64,000 nt of DNA from Lachnospiraceae bacterium (GTDB taxonomy: Bacteria; Bacillota; Clostridia; Lachnospirales; Lachnospiraceae). The notes beneath the pieces are model-generated. The model was not told the DNA's origin. It did no database searches and was given only the letters and a program-made list of their open reading frames with translations. Positions 50,599-60,482 of this stretch are shown one piece after another. Made by a program: the position numbers and the translations under genes. How positions within the stretch are numbered: position 1 is the stretch's first letter; every line of letters begins with the position of its first letter. The stretch spans positions 1 through 64,000 of the forward strand of contig JAFZSQ010000033.1 in assembly GCA_017619295.1 (NCBI GenBank), read 5' to 3'.

Positions 50599-52875
50599 TT
50601 AGTTTGCTTTCTTCTTGCCAACTTTTCTCATAAGGTACCAGAAAGCACCGGTTAAGCATACGGATGAGAATGTACCGCATGCGATACCTACCATGAGAGG
50701 AAGTGCAAACTCTTTTATGGATGTAACACCAAGTATGTAGAGAACTGCAACCATGATGAAGGTTGTCAATGAAGTAAAGATACTTCTTGATAATGTCTGT
50801 GTAATACTTGTGTTAACAATCTCCTCAACAGACAATCTTCCGGGTGCATTGAGGTTCTCACGGATTCTGTCGAAGATAACGATTGTGGCGTTGATTGAAT
50901 AACCTACGATTGTAAGGAGGCAGGCAATGAATGTGGAGCCTACGGAAATTCTTGCAACCGCATAGCAGGTAAGTACAACCAAAACGTCATGGATAAGAGC
51001 AAGTACTGAGCTGAAACCGAATCTGATATCTTTGAATCTGATTCTGATGTAGATAAGCATAAGTACTACTGCCACGATAACAGCGATAACTGTATCACGC
51101 TTCATCTCGTTGGAGATTGTTGAGCTGATGTTCTCGACATTGATTGTTGCTTCGTCAACTCCGAAGGACTCAACGAGTACATTCTTCATCTGCTCTCTCT
51201 CATCAACTGTAAGAGTACGTGTCTTAAAGATTACCTCGTTGGTACCTGTTACCTTCTGGGACTGAACGTTTCCGTCGCCTGTAACAGCCTCAATCTTGGG
51301 AACTACTTCGCTGTCAAGTTTAGCAATGCTTACATCCTCGGGGAATGTAGCTGTTGTTGAAGCACCACCGATGAACTCAAGGGAGAAGTTGAATGCTCTC
51401 TCACCCTTAGCTGAGTGGATGCCCATGAATACGAAACCGCAGATAATAACTACTGCAGAGATTGTAAAGAAGATACCCTTCTTCGCAAGGAAGTTGATGG
51501 GCTTTCTTTCCTTAGCCACACCATACCACTTCTCGTCTCTTACGCCCATAGCGTAGAATGCGTTGAGAAGCATCTTGGTGATAACAAGTGCAGTGAACAT
51601 TGATAAAACGATACCGAGCATAAGTGTCTGAGCGAAGCCCTTAACAGAACCGGTACCCATAATCCAAAGAACAACTGCTGCAATAAGTGTGGTGATGTTA
51701 CCATCGATGATAGCTGACAAAGCCTTGTCAAAACCCATCTTAATGGAAGCACCTACAGTATTGCCTGCTGCAATCTCTTCTCTGATACGTGCGAAGATAA
51801 TAACGTTGGCATCTACTGCCATACCGATGGAAAGGATGATACCTGCAATACCGGGAAGGGTAAGAGTCATATCAAATCCATCAAGAAGCACGATAACAAG
51901 TGCTGTATATAATGCAAGTGCAATACTTGCTACAAGTCCGGGTATAAAGTAAACGGCAATCATGAATAATACGATGATTCCGAGACCGATGGCACCTGCC
52001 ATAAGTGATGTACGGATAGCGTCGGTACCAAGCTGAGCACCTACAACCTTGGAGTGTAACTCTTCAAGTTCGAGCTTAAGTCCACCGATTCTGATGGTGG
52101 AAGCAAGCTTCTCAGCATCTTCAAGTGTCTTCTCACCGGTAATCTCAGCAGAACCTGCGTTGATAACGGAGTTAACCTTGGGAACACTTACAAAGTTCTC
52201 AGCTTCAACTTCGCTGAAGTCATAGTAAATAGCGATTGTCTCACCCTTCTCGTAAGCTTTCTTTGTAGCTTCTGCGAACTTTGTGGTTCCTTCTGCATTA
52301 AATGTAAGCTGTACAACGGGGGACTGGTTATTCATATCATCCTTACGGTAACCTGCCTGAGCTTCTGCAACCTCAGAACCTGTAAGAACGATAGAACCTT
52401 CTGCCTCCAAATCCTTTAAGGACTTGGTAAGGCTATATACCTGAACCAGATTACCATCTGCATCCTGTCCGTAGGAACCAACGTAGTTAAGGTTTCCGTT
52501 GGGATCTGTCTCTGCGATGAAGTACAGTGCTCCGGGACGTCCCAAATCTGAAAGAATCTGATTGGCATCTGTAACACCGGGAATCTCAATGTTAATTCTG
52601 TCAGAACCTTCCTTATAAACAAGTGCCTCTGTACTGTAGTTCTGAACACGCTGCTGTAATTTGAAAATTGTGTCGCTCATATCTGTGGCTGAAGGCTCTT
52701 CATCGCCTACTACCTGATATGTAATGCTGACACCGCCTGCCAGATCAAGTCCGAGCTTAATGCTCTCAGCAGAACCTGACTTGTCCTGACCTACACCGAA
52801 TATTGCGGTATAAATGCATCCCGCCAAAAGAAGCAGGGTACATATAAGAGTCACAATTCCTCTACTCTTTTTCAT
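50599..52875 (-). CDS. secDF: Protein translocase subunit SecDF (fusion)
   Basis: A 758-residue fusion of SecD and SecF, as is common in Firmicutes. The SecD half has an N-terminal span, a large external P1 region, and the conserved GLDLAGGVSITYQV and GIAGIILSIGMAVDANVIIFARIREE segments. The SecF half begins near residue 455 with FNFSLEFIGGASTTATFP and holds TIVGYSINATIVIFDRIREN. About twelve membrane spans are present. It uses the proton or sodium gradient to help complete SecYEG export. The ATG at 52875 follows AAAGGAG with a spacing near 12. No yajC is adjacent. Confidence 0.96.
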   Translation of the reverse strand: MKKSRGIVTLICTLLLLAGCIYTAIFGVGQDKSGSAESIKLGLDLAGGVSITYQVVGDEEPSATDMSDTIFKLQQRVQNYSTEALVYKEGSDRINIEIPGVTDANQILSDLGRPGALYFIAETDPNGNLNYVGSYGQDADGNLVQVYSLTKSLKDLEAEGSIVLTGSEVAEAQAGYRKDDMNNQSPVVQLTFNAEGTTKFAEATKKAYEKGETIAIYYDFSEVEAENFVSVPKVNSVINAGSAEITGEKTLEDAEKLASTIRIGGLKLELEELHSKVVGAQLGTDAIRTSLMAGAIGLGIIVLFMIAVYFIPGLVASIALALYTALVIVLLDGFDMTLTLPGIAGIILSIGMAVDANVIIFARIREEIAAGNTVGASIKMGFDKALSAIIDGNITTLIAAVVLWIMGTGSVKGFAQTLMLGIVLSMFTALVITKMLLNAFYAMGVRDEKWYGVAKERKPINFLAKKGIFFTISAVVIICGFVFMGIHSAKGERAFNFSLEFIGGASTTATFPEDVSIAKLDSEVVPKIEAVTGDGNVQSQKVTGTNEVIFKTRTLTVDEREQMKNVLVESFGVDEATINVENISSTISNEMKRDTVIAVIVAVVLMLIYIRIRFKDIRFGFSSVLALIHDVLVVLTCYAVARISVGSTFIACLLTIVGYSINATIVIFDRIRENLNAPGRLSVEEIVNTSITQTLSRSIFTSLTTFIMVAVLYILGVTSIKEFALPLMVGIACGTFSSVCLTGAFWYLMRKVGKKKAN

Positions 52876-52928
52876 GGTAAAACTAATCTCCTTTTGTTAT
52901 AAGGGCAATTCCCCTAAAATAGTGAACG

Positions 52929-53010
52929 AAAAAAAACCTGCCTTCTAAATCTACCACAAAACTGAAGAAATTGAAAGTATTTCCTTAATTTTTTAGGAAG
53001 TGAAGGCAGG
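52929..53010 (-). terminator. Terminator with long loop after the CNNM gene pair
   Basis: CCTGCCTTC (52937-52945) pairs with GAAGGCAGG (53002-53010), and on the minus strand eight T follow immediately. The loop of 56 bases contains a weaker internal pairing. It lies 7 bases after the stop of the second CNNM/HlyC gene. Confidence 0.7.
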
Positions 53011-53017
53011 TAAGTAT

Positions 53018-54265
53018 TTAGTTGAATCTGATAAGGACCTTCTCAACTCTTCTCTCATCCATCTTAAGGACCGTAAGAGTGAGGTTCTTGTAGTCTACGT
53101 GGTCCCCTTCTTCAGGGAAGGTTCCCAGTGTCTCGGTGATAAATCCGCCGAGAGTATCGCTTTCGCATTCAAACTCATCCTCATCGATATCCGTAAGGTC
53201 AAGGAAATCGGATATAACCATATCTCCGTCGACCTCTATCTCATTTTCTGAATGTCTTACAATATCTACCTCGATATCATCGGTATCATCCCAGATTTCT
53301 CCGACTATCTGCTCAAGAACATCCTCCATGGAGATAACACCCAAGGTTCCGCCGTACTCATCCGTAACTATTGCAAGATGCTGTTTGGCCTTTCGAAGTT
53401 CCTCTAAAACCACCGGCAGCTTTGTTGTCTTGTAAACAAAGCAGGGCTTCATGAGAATGCTTCTCAAATCCATTTCCTCCTCATTGGCCATGGCCTTTAA
53501 GAAGTGGTTCATGTGAACGATACCTATGATGTGGTCGATTCCGTTCTCATATACAGGAATTCTGGTATGAGAAGTGTTTCTTACGACCTCCAAGATATCT
53601 TCTTTATCATCGTCGATGTCGATTGCGTCCACATCGATTCTTGCAGTCATAACCTCAAATGCGGAAATCTCCGAAAAATCAATGGCCGCATGAATGAGCT
53701 CTGTTCTGTCCTTATCAAGAACACCCTCATCCTCGGCGGTTTCGATAATGGACTGAAGCTCGGTTGTTCCCTCATCTTCATCCTTATCGTCCTCAGGATT
53801 CATCTTGATGGTAATAAGGTTAATTAACTTTACCACAATCCAGATAACGGGCTTAAAGATAATCATCAGAAATCTTAAAGGAGCAGATGCAAATAAGGCA
53901 AAACCGTTTGCTCTCTGCTTTGCCGTTATTTTCGGAATGGTCTCGCCGAAGATAATAATGGCAACGGTAATGATTATTGTTGCTACCCAGGTAAGCTTGT
54001 CTTCTCCTGTTGCAAGGATAACAAATACCGAGCAAAGGGAAGAAGCCGCTATATTAACCAGATTGTTTCCTATAAGTATTGCACTTAGGGCATCATCAAA
54101 GTGATCTGCAATAAATAACGCCCGTTTCGCTTTCTTGTTTCCGTCTTTTTCCTCATTCTCCAAACGAACTGTATTACATGAAGAATAAGACATCTCAGAG
54201 GCTGAGAAGAATGCGGATAAAACTACGCAGAGCAAAATGCCTGCACCTACAAACCAAATGGTCAT
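53018..54265 (-). CDS. CNNM/HlyC-type membrane protein with CBS domains (second of pair)
   Basis: A 415-residue protein. The N-terminal DUF21/CNNM domain has about four membrane spans with the segment FFSASEMSYSSCNTVRLEN. Two CBS domains follow (about 205-320, with MTARIDVDAID and RIPVYENGIDHIIGIVHM), then a C-terminal CorC/HlyC-type domain (about 335-415). This family is linked to magnesium or cobalt efflux and resistance. It overlaps its paralogue at 54262-54265 by ATGA, so both are co-translated and may form a heterodimer. Transport direction and metal are inference. Confidence 0.92.
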   Translation of the reverse strand: MTIWFVGAGILLCVVLSAFFSASEMSYSSCNTVRLENEEKDGNKKAKRALFIADHFDDALSAILIGNNLVNIAASSLCSVFVILATGEDKLTWVATIIITVAIIIFGETIPKITAKQRANGFALFASAPLRFLMIIFKPVIWIVVKLINLITIKMNPEDDKDEDEGTTELQSIIETAEDEGVLDKDRTELIHAAIDFSEISAFEVMTARIDVDAIDIDDDKEDILEVVRNTSHTRIPVYENGIDHIIGIVHMNHFLKAMANEEEMDLRSILMKPCFVYKTTKLPVVLEELRKAKQHLAIVTDEYGGTLGVISMEDVLEQIVGEIWDDTDDIEVDIVRHSENEIEVDGDMVISDFLDLTDIDEDEFECESDTLGGFITETLGTFPEEGDHVDYKNLTLTVLKMDERRVEKVLIRFN

Positions 54266-55536
54266 TCTTCCTCACCTCCCTCTTCTTTATCGGGAGCTAC
54301 GACTCTGACTCTCACAATTCTGTTGTGATCCATCAAAGATACTGTAACCTTTATTCCGTTGTACTCAAAGCAATCTCCGATCTTGGGTATTTCAGGGAAG
54401 TGCTCGTAAACCCAGTCACTGACCAGAAGATTGGTATAGCGCTCGTCTTCATCGGGATCCTCGAAGTCTATCTCGTCAAAGAGGTCTCCTACGGTCTCCT
54501 CGGCATCAACAAGGTAAACGTTGTTTCCAAGAGACATAATTGCCTCCTCAACAATGTCATCCTCATCCCAGATTTCACCTACAAGCTCCTCAAGGATATC
54601 CTCTACGGTAACAATACCAAGGGTTCCTCCGAATGAATCCGTAACAACAGCCATATTCTGCTTCTTACCGGAAAGAATCGGCAAAAGAGTATCGATTCTT
54701 GTGGTCTGAGGTGTGAAATACACACTGTCAAGAAGAGGTCTAACCTTAGGAATACGCTTGGATTTAAGATAAGCCTTCATGAACTTTCTTATATGAAGTA
54801 CACCGATAATGTTATCGATGGTTCCCTCGTAAACGGGAAGGCGGCTGTGAGTTGTTCCCTTAACCAGTTCCAGCACCGACTTGGAGTTCGCAGCCACATC
54901 AATGGCTACCATATCTACTCTGGGAGTAAGAATACTGTCTACGGTAACATCGCCAAACTGGATGGCAGATGAAATCAACTCGCCCTGTTCCTCATCGATG
55001 GAGCCTTCCTCTGCCATGTCCTCAATGATGTCGTAAAGCTCATCCTCAGTGACACTGATTTCGGCGTCTTCCTCTTTTACAAAGATTTTACCGATAGCAG
55101 AAAGAAGCTTAGATACGGGGGCCAGAACTCCCATAAAAAAGCGCAAAATACCGGCCGTTGCAAGCAACAGCTTCTCGCTATATTTTTTAGCTATACTCTT
55201 GGGCAACATCTCACCTGCGAAGAATACCACAATGGTGGTAATCAAGGTGCTCACAGACACCGCACTTAAGCCCCAGCGCCTTGTAACGGCTACTGTAACC
55301 AGTGCAGCTGTAGAAATATGTACGATGTTGGTGCAAACAAGCAAAGTGCTTATTGCATCTTCAAAATGATCCAAACAAAAAAGTGCTTTTTTCGCACGAT
55401 AATCGCCCCGCTCAAGCTGGGCTTTAATTTTATTCTTTGATGCGGACGCCAAAGCGGTTTCCGCGACCGCGAAAAATGCTGCAAAAAACAGCAGAATGAT
55501 TGCTATAATCCACGGCAATCGACTACCATCATCCAT
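54262..55536 (-). CDS. CNNM/HlyC-type membrane protein with CBS domains (first of pair)
   Basis: A 424-residue paralogue of the next gene with the same domain order: DUF21/CNNM membrane part (about 1-180, including FFAVAETALASASKNKIKAQ), a CBS pair (about 205-320, with LTPRVDMVAIDV and RLPVYEGTIDNIIGVLHI), and the HlyC/CorC end (about 335-415). It is the first gene of the pair. The start ATG at 55536 has AAGGAG about 14 bases upstream, longer than usual. Tandem copies of this family are common in Clostridia. Likely role is metal-ion homeostasis at the membrane. Confidence 0.92.
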   Translation of the reverse strand: MDDGSRLPWIIAIILLFFAAFFAVAETALASASKNKIKAQLERGDYRAKKALFCLDHFEDAISTLLVCTNIVHISTAALVTVAVTRRWGLSAVSVSTLITTIVVFFAGEMLPKSIAKKYSEKLLLATAGILRFFMGVLAPVSKLLSAIGKIFVKEEDAEISVTEDELYDIIEDMAEEGSIDEEQGELISSAIQFGDVTVDSILTPRVDMVAIDVAANSKSVLELVKGTTHSRLPVYEGTIDNIIGVLHIRKFMKAYLKSKRIPKVRPLLDSVYFTPQTTRIDTLLPILSGKKQNMAVVTDSFGGTLGIVTVEDILEELVGEIWDEDDIVEEAIMSLGNNVYLVDAEETVGDLFDEIDFEDPDEDERYTNLLVSDWVYEHFPEIPKIGDCFEYNGIKVTVSLMDHNRIVRVRVVAPDKEEGGEEE

Positions 55537-55623
55537 TATTGGATTGTCAACTCCTTTTCCATATAAATACGTCTAAAATTACGTATAATTGTTTGAAAAA
55601 TATACCATATTTAGGCTCTAGTG

Positions 55624-57351
55624 TCAAGAATTGTACATCTTTGCGTAGAAGCCTCCGCGCTCTATAAGCTCGTCGTGCTTACCCTGCTCTATTATATGAC
55701 CGTCCTTCATAACAACGATGATGTCGGCCTCTTTGATGGTTGAAAGTCTGTGGGCAACCACAAAGGATGTTCTGCCCTGCATCATCTCGGCAAAGGCCTT
55801 CTGAATCCTGATTTCGGTTCTCGTATCAATGGAGCTGGTAGCTTCATCAAGTATAAGCATGGGAGGAAGGGTCAGCATTACTCTTGCTATGCAAAGGAGC
55901 TGTTTCTGTCCCTGTGAAAGGCTTCCTCCGTCCTCACCAATAAAGGTATCATAGCCCTTGGGAAGACGCTTAATAAATGAATGGGCATGGGCCTTCTTAG
56001 CGGCCTCGATTATCTCTTCATCGGTGGCTTCGGGGTTTCCGAAGGCTATATTCTCTTTAATGGTTCCGGATCTAAGCCAGGTTTCCTGAAGAACCATTCC
56101 GTAATTACTTCTTAAACTGTCTCTTGTAACCTTGGAGGTATCAACTCCGTCAATCTCAATGGTGCCGGAATTGATATCATAGAATCGCATAAGGAGATTG
56201 ATGAAGGTGGTTTTGCCACATCCTGTAGGGCCTACAATGGCGATTCTCTGACCCTTCTTAGCCTCAAGATTGTAATGCTCAATAAGAGGTTTGTCAGGCG
56301 TATATGAGAATGAAATGTCGGATACCTTGATGTTTCCGTCCACATCCGAAAGCTTTGCGGCATCGGGAGCATCCGGAGTCTGACCCTCGGTTTTAATCAG
56401 CTCAAAGCACCGCTTAGCGCAGGCTAAGGCGTTTTGAAGTTCAGTAATAACACCTGATATTTCATTGAAAGGCTTGGTGTACTGGTTCGCATAGCTAAGG
56501 AAACAGGTCAGCATACCGATACTGATTCCGCCGTTTATGGCAATCAAAGCGCCGCTTATTCCGACTCCCGCATACACAAGGCTGTTAACGAATCTTGTGC
56601 AGGGGTTAACAAGGGATGAGAAGAAGACTGCTTTTAACGAGCAATCTCTTAATCTGTCATTTATCTCTTCGAATGACTCGATAACTTCACCCTCATTTGA
56701 AAGGGCCTTTACAACCTTCTGGTTCTCAATAACTTCATTGATAAGACCCGTCTGCTCACCTCTGGTCTCCGACTGAAGGGCAAACATCTTGTATGAACTT
56801 CTGGCGATGAACCGTGCAACCAGCAAAGATACAGGCGTAATAAGAACTACAACCAGTGAAATCCATACGTTGGTCTTGAACATGAATATCAGGGTTCCTA
56901 TGATAGTAGCCACTCCTGTAAAAAGCTGAGTGAATCCCATTAGAAGCCCATCGGCAAAGGTGTCCACATCCGCTATAACACGGCTTACCAGATCTCCGTG
57001 GGAATGACTGTCAAGATATGAGAAGGGGAGATCATGAAGCTTTTTAAAAGCATCCTCTCTAATATCCTTGATTACATGGAAGGTAATCTTGTTGTTCAAA
57101 ATGCCCATGACCCACTGGGCCAAAGCGCTTATTCCCACAACAATCAAAACCCTTATGATTATGTCTGTTATGGCCTTAAAATCAACATTTGAAGGGCCGA
57201 CGATATAGTCAATGGCTCTTCCTATAAGAATAGGAACATACAGGGTGCCGAAAACGTACACCAATGAAAGCACCAGTGAAAGTGCTATCATCCAAAGGTA
57301 CTTTTTAAGGTAAATCAAAACTTCTGCGATAATACTTCTCTTCCTATCCAT
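55624..57351 (-). CDS. ABC exporter half, catalytically intact NBD
   Basis: A 575-residue ABC transporter with an N-terminal six-span membrane domain (about 15-310) and a nucleotide-binding domain. Walker A is GPTGCGKT (374-381), the signature is LSQGQ (478-482) instead of LSGGQ, Walker B is LILDEAT with Glu503, and the switch His is His534 (VAHRLST). Its start overlaps the end of the other half-transporter by 8 bases. With that partner it forms a TM287/288- or LmrCD-like heterodimer: this half's Walker motifs make the active site. Multidrug or lipid export is typical; the substrate is unknown. Confidence 0.94.
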   Translation of the reverse strand: MDRKRSIIAEVLIYLKKYLWMIALSLVLSLVYVFGTLYVPILIGRAIDYIVGPSNVDFKAITDIIIRVLIVVGISALAQWVMGILNNKITFHVIKDIREDAFKKLHDLPFSYLDSHSHGDLVSRVIADVDTFADGLLMGFTQLFTGVATIIGTLIFMFKTNVWISLVVVLITPVSLLVARFIARSSYKMFALQSETRGEQTGLINEVIENQKVVKALSNEGEVIESFEEINDRLRDCSLKAVFFSSLVNPCTRFVNSLVYAGVGISGALIAINGGISIGMLTCFLSYANQYTKPFNEISGVITELQNALACAKRCFELIKTEGQTPDAPDAAKLSDVDGNIKVSDISFSYTPDKPLIEHYNLEAKKGQRIAIVGPTGCGKTTFINLLMRFYDINSGTIEIDGVDTSKVTRDSLRSNYGMVLQETWLRSGTIKENIAFGNPEATDEEIIEAAKKAHAHSFIKRLPKGYDTFIGEDGGSLSQGQKQLLCIARVMLTLPPMLILDEATSSIDTRTEIRIQKAFAEMMQGRTSFVVAHRLSTIKEADIIVVMKDGHIIEQGKHDELIERGGFYAKMYNS

Positions 57352-59083
57352 CTATCTCACCTGCCCTTTCCGGGAATTGAGAAAGAAAGATTTCCCTGTA
57401 AATCTCGCAAGTCTTAAGGAGTTCTTTGTGGGTTCCGATTCCCACAGCTTCACCATCCTCAAGAACAATAATCTTATCTGCATGCATAATGGAAGATGTT
57501 CTCTGGGAAACGATAAACATGGTAGTTCCCTTCATCTTCTCTGAAAGTGCTTTTCTTAATGCCGCCTCAGTGGCAAAATCAAGTGCCGAAGCCGAATCGT
57601 CAAGGATTAGAATCTCAGGCTTACTGATTAGAGCTCTTGTAAGAGCAAGACGCTGCTTCTGGCCACCGGAGAAGTTCTTTCCTCCCTGGGCTACTGCTGC
57701 ATCAAGTCCTCCCTTGCCTTCAATGATTTCCAGAGCCTGGGCAATCTTAGCTGCCTCAAGTATCTCTTTATCCGTAGCCTCTTTGTTACCTTTAAGAATG
57801 TTTGATCTGATGCTGCCTTTAAAGAGAACGGCTTTCTGCATGGCAACGGATACTCTGTTTCTTAGGTCTGCCCTTGTGTACTCAGATACTTCTCTTCCAT
57901 TGACAAGGACTCTTCCCTCGCTGGCCTTATAAAAACCGGGGATTAAATGTATGAGTGAGGTTTTACCGCTTCCGGTACCTCCTATTACGCCTACCACATC
58001 GCCGCAATTAACTTTAAATGAAATGTTCTTAAGTGAGGGTTCTGCTCCCTCGTTATAGGTTAAGGAAACATTCTCAAATTCCACTGCAGGAGCATTAGGA
58101 TCTGTCTTCAAGGCTTCAGCTGCTTCCTCTTCAGGCTCCTCTTCCTCAAGCTTAAGTGTTGCACCTACACGCTCGGCACAAGCCAAAGCCTTTGTTACAG
58201 TAACCACAAGATTGGCAAGCTTAACAAGCTCCACAAGAATCTGGGACATGTAGTTCCAAAGGGCAACTACCTGGCCCTGGGTAAGAACTCCCGTATCGAC
58301 TCTAATGGCGCCAAAATATATAAGAATAACTATGGCTGTATCTATAATGATTAAGGTGGCGGGATTCATAATGGAAGTCAAAAATCCCACGTTGTTTTGG
58401 AGGTTATAAAGAGTTTCGGTTCTTCCTTCGAAGTCCTTCTTCTCATTTTCCTCTCTTCTGAATGCCCTTATAACCCTGGCACCCGCCAGATTCTCCCTTG
58501 TGGCTCCGAGAACCTTATCCAAAGCTCCCTGAACCTTCTTATGCCTTGGAATGCTCATGGCGGTAATGGTTACAACCACAACTGCAAGGGCAGGAACTGT
58601 TATTACAAAAATAAATGCTGATTTAACATCTATGGTGAATGCCATAATGACCGCTCCGAAAACGATAATCGGGGAGCGAAGAAACAGCCTTAATACCATG
58701 TTGATGCCCGACTGAACCTGGTTGATATCGCTGGTCATTCGGGTGATGAGTGTAGAAGTGGTGGCTTCATCAATCTGTCTGAAGCTTAAGTGCTCTATAC
58801 GCGCAAAAAGAGCGCTCCTTAATTTGGTGGAAACACCCGTGGCAGCTTTCGCAGCAAAAAACTGGGCTGTCACGGAGCATATCAAACCTACTACTGCCAG
58901 TAAAACCAGCATGGCAAACATTCTGCCTACGTAGCCCTTGTCTCCCGTGGGTATGCCCTTATCTATGATTCCGGCAATAACCAGGGGAACAAAGAGTTCA
59001 AATACCGCTTCCAACAATTTAAAAAGGGGCGCTAAAACCGTTTCAGTTTTATAATTGGTAAAGTACTTCAGAATCTGTCTCAT
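57344..59083 (-). CDS. ABC exporter half, degenerate NBD
   Basis: A 579-residue partner with a six-span membrane domain (about 1-300), an acidic linker (EEEEPEEEAAE, 313-323) and a nucleotide-binding domain. Walker A is GGTGSGKT (368-375) and the signature is the canonical FSGGQ (471-475). Walker B is ILILDDSAS, so the catalytic Glu is Asp496, and the switch His is Gln527 (VSQRTSS). Those changes mark the non-hydrolysing site of asymmetric exporters, and they pair with the altered signature of the partner. It overlaps hisS by 4 bases, so the three genes form one operon. Confidence 0.94.
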   Translation of the reverse strand: MRQILKYFTNYKTETVLAPLFKLLEAVFELFVPLVIAGIIDKGIPTGDKGYVGRMFAMLVLLAVVGLICSVTAQFFAAKAATGVSTKLRSALFARIEHLSFRQIDEATTSTLITRMTSDINQVQSGINMVLRLFLRSPIIVFGAVIMAFTIDVKSAFIFVITVPALAVVVVTITAMSIPRHKKVQGALDKVLGATRENLAGARVIRAFRREENEKKDFEGRTETLYNLQNNVGFLTSIMNPATLIIIDTAIVILIYFGAIRVDTGVLTQGQVVALWNYMSQILVELVKLANLVVTVTKALACAERVGATLKLEEEEPEEEAAEALKTDPNAPAVEFENVSLTYNEGAEPSLKNISFKVNCGDVVGVIGGTGSGKTSLIHLIPGFYKASEGRVLVNGREVSEYTRADLRNRVSVAMQKAVLFKGSIRSNILKGNKEATDKEILEAAKIAQALEIIEGKGGLDAAVAQGGKNFSGGQKQRLALTRALISKPEILILDDSASALDFATEAALRKALSEKMKGTTMFIVSQRTSSIMHADKIIVLEDGEAVGIGTHKELLKTCEIYREIFLSQFPERAGEIDG

Positions 59084-60342
59084 ACTTTGAGCGCTTCTTT
59101 ATAATACTCCTTGAAAGTTTCGTATCCTTCATTCATAAGCTGTTCCTTCTGGAACTTCTTATTCTTGTTCATTCTTACAACGAGAACCTGAGATCCGTTG
59201 GCACGTTCTTTCTGTGCCTCACCGATTACTTCGCAAAGCTTCTCACCGCTTACTCCCTTTTCTATAAGGAAAGCAATCTTCTTGGGAGCGGTGGGAACCT
59301 TGAACCCGTTCTCAAGTAAAAGAAGAACGATTCTCTCGAATCCGATGGAGAATCCGCAGGCAGGAACATCGTTTCCTGTGAATTTTCCAACCATCTTATC
59401 GTATCTTCCGCCGCCACCGCAGCTTCCGCCAAATTCAGGCATCTCAATCTCAAAGATTGTTCCTGTGTAATAGGACATTCCTCTTACAAGAGTGGGATCG
59501 AACACCATGTTAAACTGTGCTGACTTTGTAGATTCAACGCTGTCTATAATCTCCTTAAGGTTGTCGTATACACCTTCCTCAAGGCAATCTTTAATCTGAT
59601 AAACGATGTACTTAAGGCCGTCACCTGAAGCCTCTGCTCCCTTAAAGAGTTCAAGGTACTTGTCTACACCTGCTGCATCAAAGCCCTGCTCCTTAAGTTC
59701 TGCCTCTACGCCCTCTACACCGATCTTATCCATCTTATCAAGAGTGATGAATACGGAATCGTAGCTCTCTTCGGGGAAGCCGGCGTATTTTGCCATGGCC
59801 TTAAGAATTCTTCTCTCGTTTATTCTTATATTAAAGTTCTTGAATCCAAGCTTTCCGAGTGTGGATGTGGTAGCAAGGATAAGCTCAATCTCTGCAAGGT
59901 TGGAAGGCTCACCCAGTATATCGATATCACACTGCATGAACTGACGATATCTTCCTCTCTGAGGTCTGTCTGCTCTCCATACATTTCCTATTTGAAGTGC
60001 TTTGAAGGGAGCAGGAAGTGAACCTGAGTTGTTGGAGTAGAAACGAACAAGGGGAACAGTAAGGTCATAGCGAAGACCGCCGTCTACCAAATCGCCCTCT
60101 GTCTCAGCTGTTTCCAGTTTAAGTTTCTCTCCTCTTTTAAGAATCTTGAAGATGAGTTTCTCATTCTCACCGCCCTGCTTGTTTGTGAGGTTCTCAATGT
60201 TCTCAACGCAGGGAGTCTCTATTGAAGTAAAGCCATACTTTGCATAATTCTCTTTGATTACGCCTATGACATAGTCTCTTATTATCATTTCCTCGGGTAA
60301 AATATCCTTCATACCCGTTACAGGTTTCTTTGTAAGTGCCAT
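59080..60342 (-). CDS. hisS: Histidyl-tRNA synthetase
   Basis: A 420-residue class II tRNA synthetase. The N-terminus is MALTKKPVTGMKDILPEE, motif 2 contains RPQRGRYRQFMQCDIDILGE, and the His-specific loops are LVRGMSYYTGTIFE and GGGGRYDKM, with motif 3 at CGFSIGFERI. The usual LVRGLDYYTG has Met-Ser in place of Leu-Asp, a recognised but less common variant. The ATG at 60342 has AAGGAG 7 bases upstream; an upstream TTG at 60417 would add 25 residues and run into the divergent promoter. It overlaps the ABC exporter genes. No T-box is visible in the short leader. Confidence 0.95.
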   Translation of the reverse strand: MALTKKPVTGMKDILPEEMIIRDYVIGVIKENYAKYGFTSIETPCVENIENLTNKQGGENEKLIFKILKRGEKLKLETAETEGDLVDGGLRYDLTVPLVRFYSNNSGSLPAPFKALQIGNVWRADRPQRGRYRQFMQCDIDILGEPSNLAEIELILATTSTLGKLGFKNFNIRINERRILKAMAKYAGFPEESYDSVFITLDKMDKIGVEGVEAELKEQGFDAAGVDKYLELFKGAEASGDGLKYIVYQIKDCLEEGVYDNLKEIIDSVESTKSAQFNMVFDPTLVRGMSYYTGTIFEIEMPEFGGSCGGGGRYDKMVGKFTGNDVPACGFSIGFERIVLLLLENGFKVPTAPKKIAFLIEKGVSGEKLCEVIGEAQKERANGSQVLVVRMNKNKKFQKEQLMNEGYETFKEYYKEALKV

Positions 60343-60418
60343 CAGTTTCTCCTTAAAAGTTAGTAATTCCTCTAGAATTCTACACTTTTTCCTGCTTATT
60401 TTCAAGCATAATAACATA

Positions 60419-60447
60419 TTGACATTGTTTGTATAATTGTATACAAT
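60419..60447 (+). promoter_or_regulatory. Promoter of the aminotransferase gene
   Basis: A perfect TTGACA (60419-60424) and TACAAT (60442-60447) are separated by 17 bases on the plus strand, about 35 bases before the ATG at 60483. The palindrome ATTGTATACAAT (60436-60447) covers the -10 and may be an operator. Confidence 0.82.
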
Positions 60448-60482
60448 AATCCAGAATGATTAATACAAGGTGGGAGGAAATA

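Noticed and set aside
60343..60482. T-box or riboswitch before hisS
   Set aside because: The leader is too short for a T-box and the T-box core sequence is absent.
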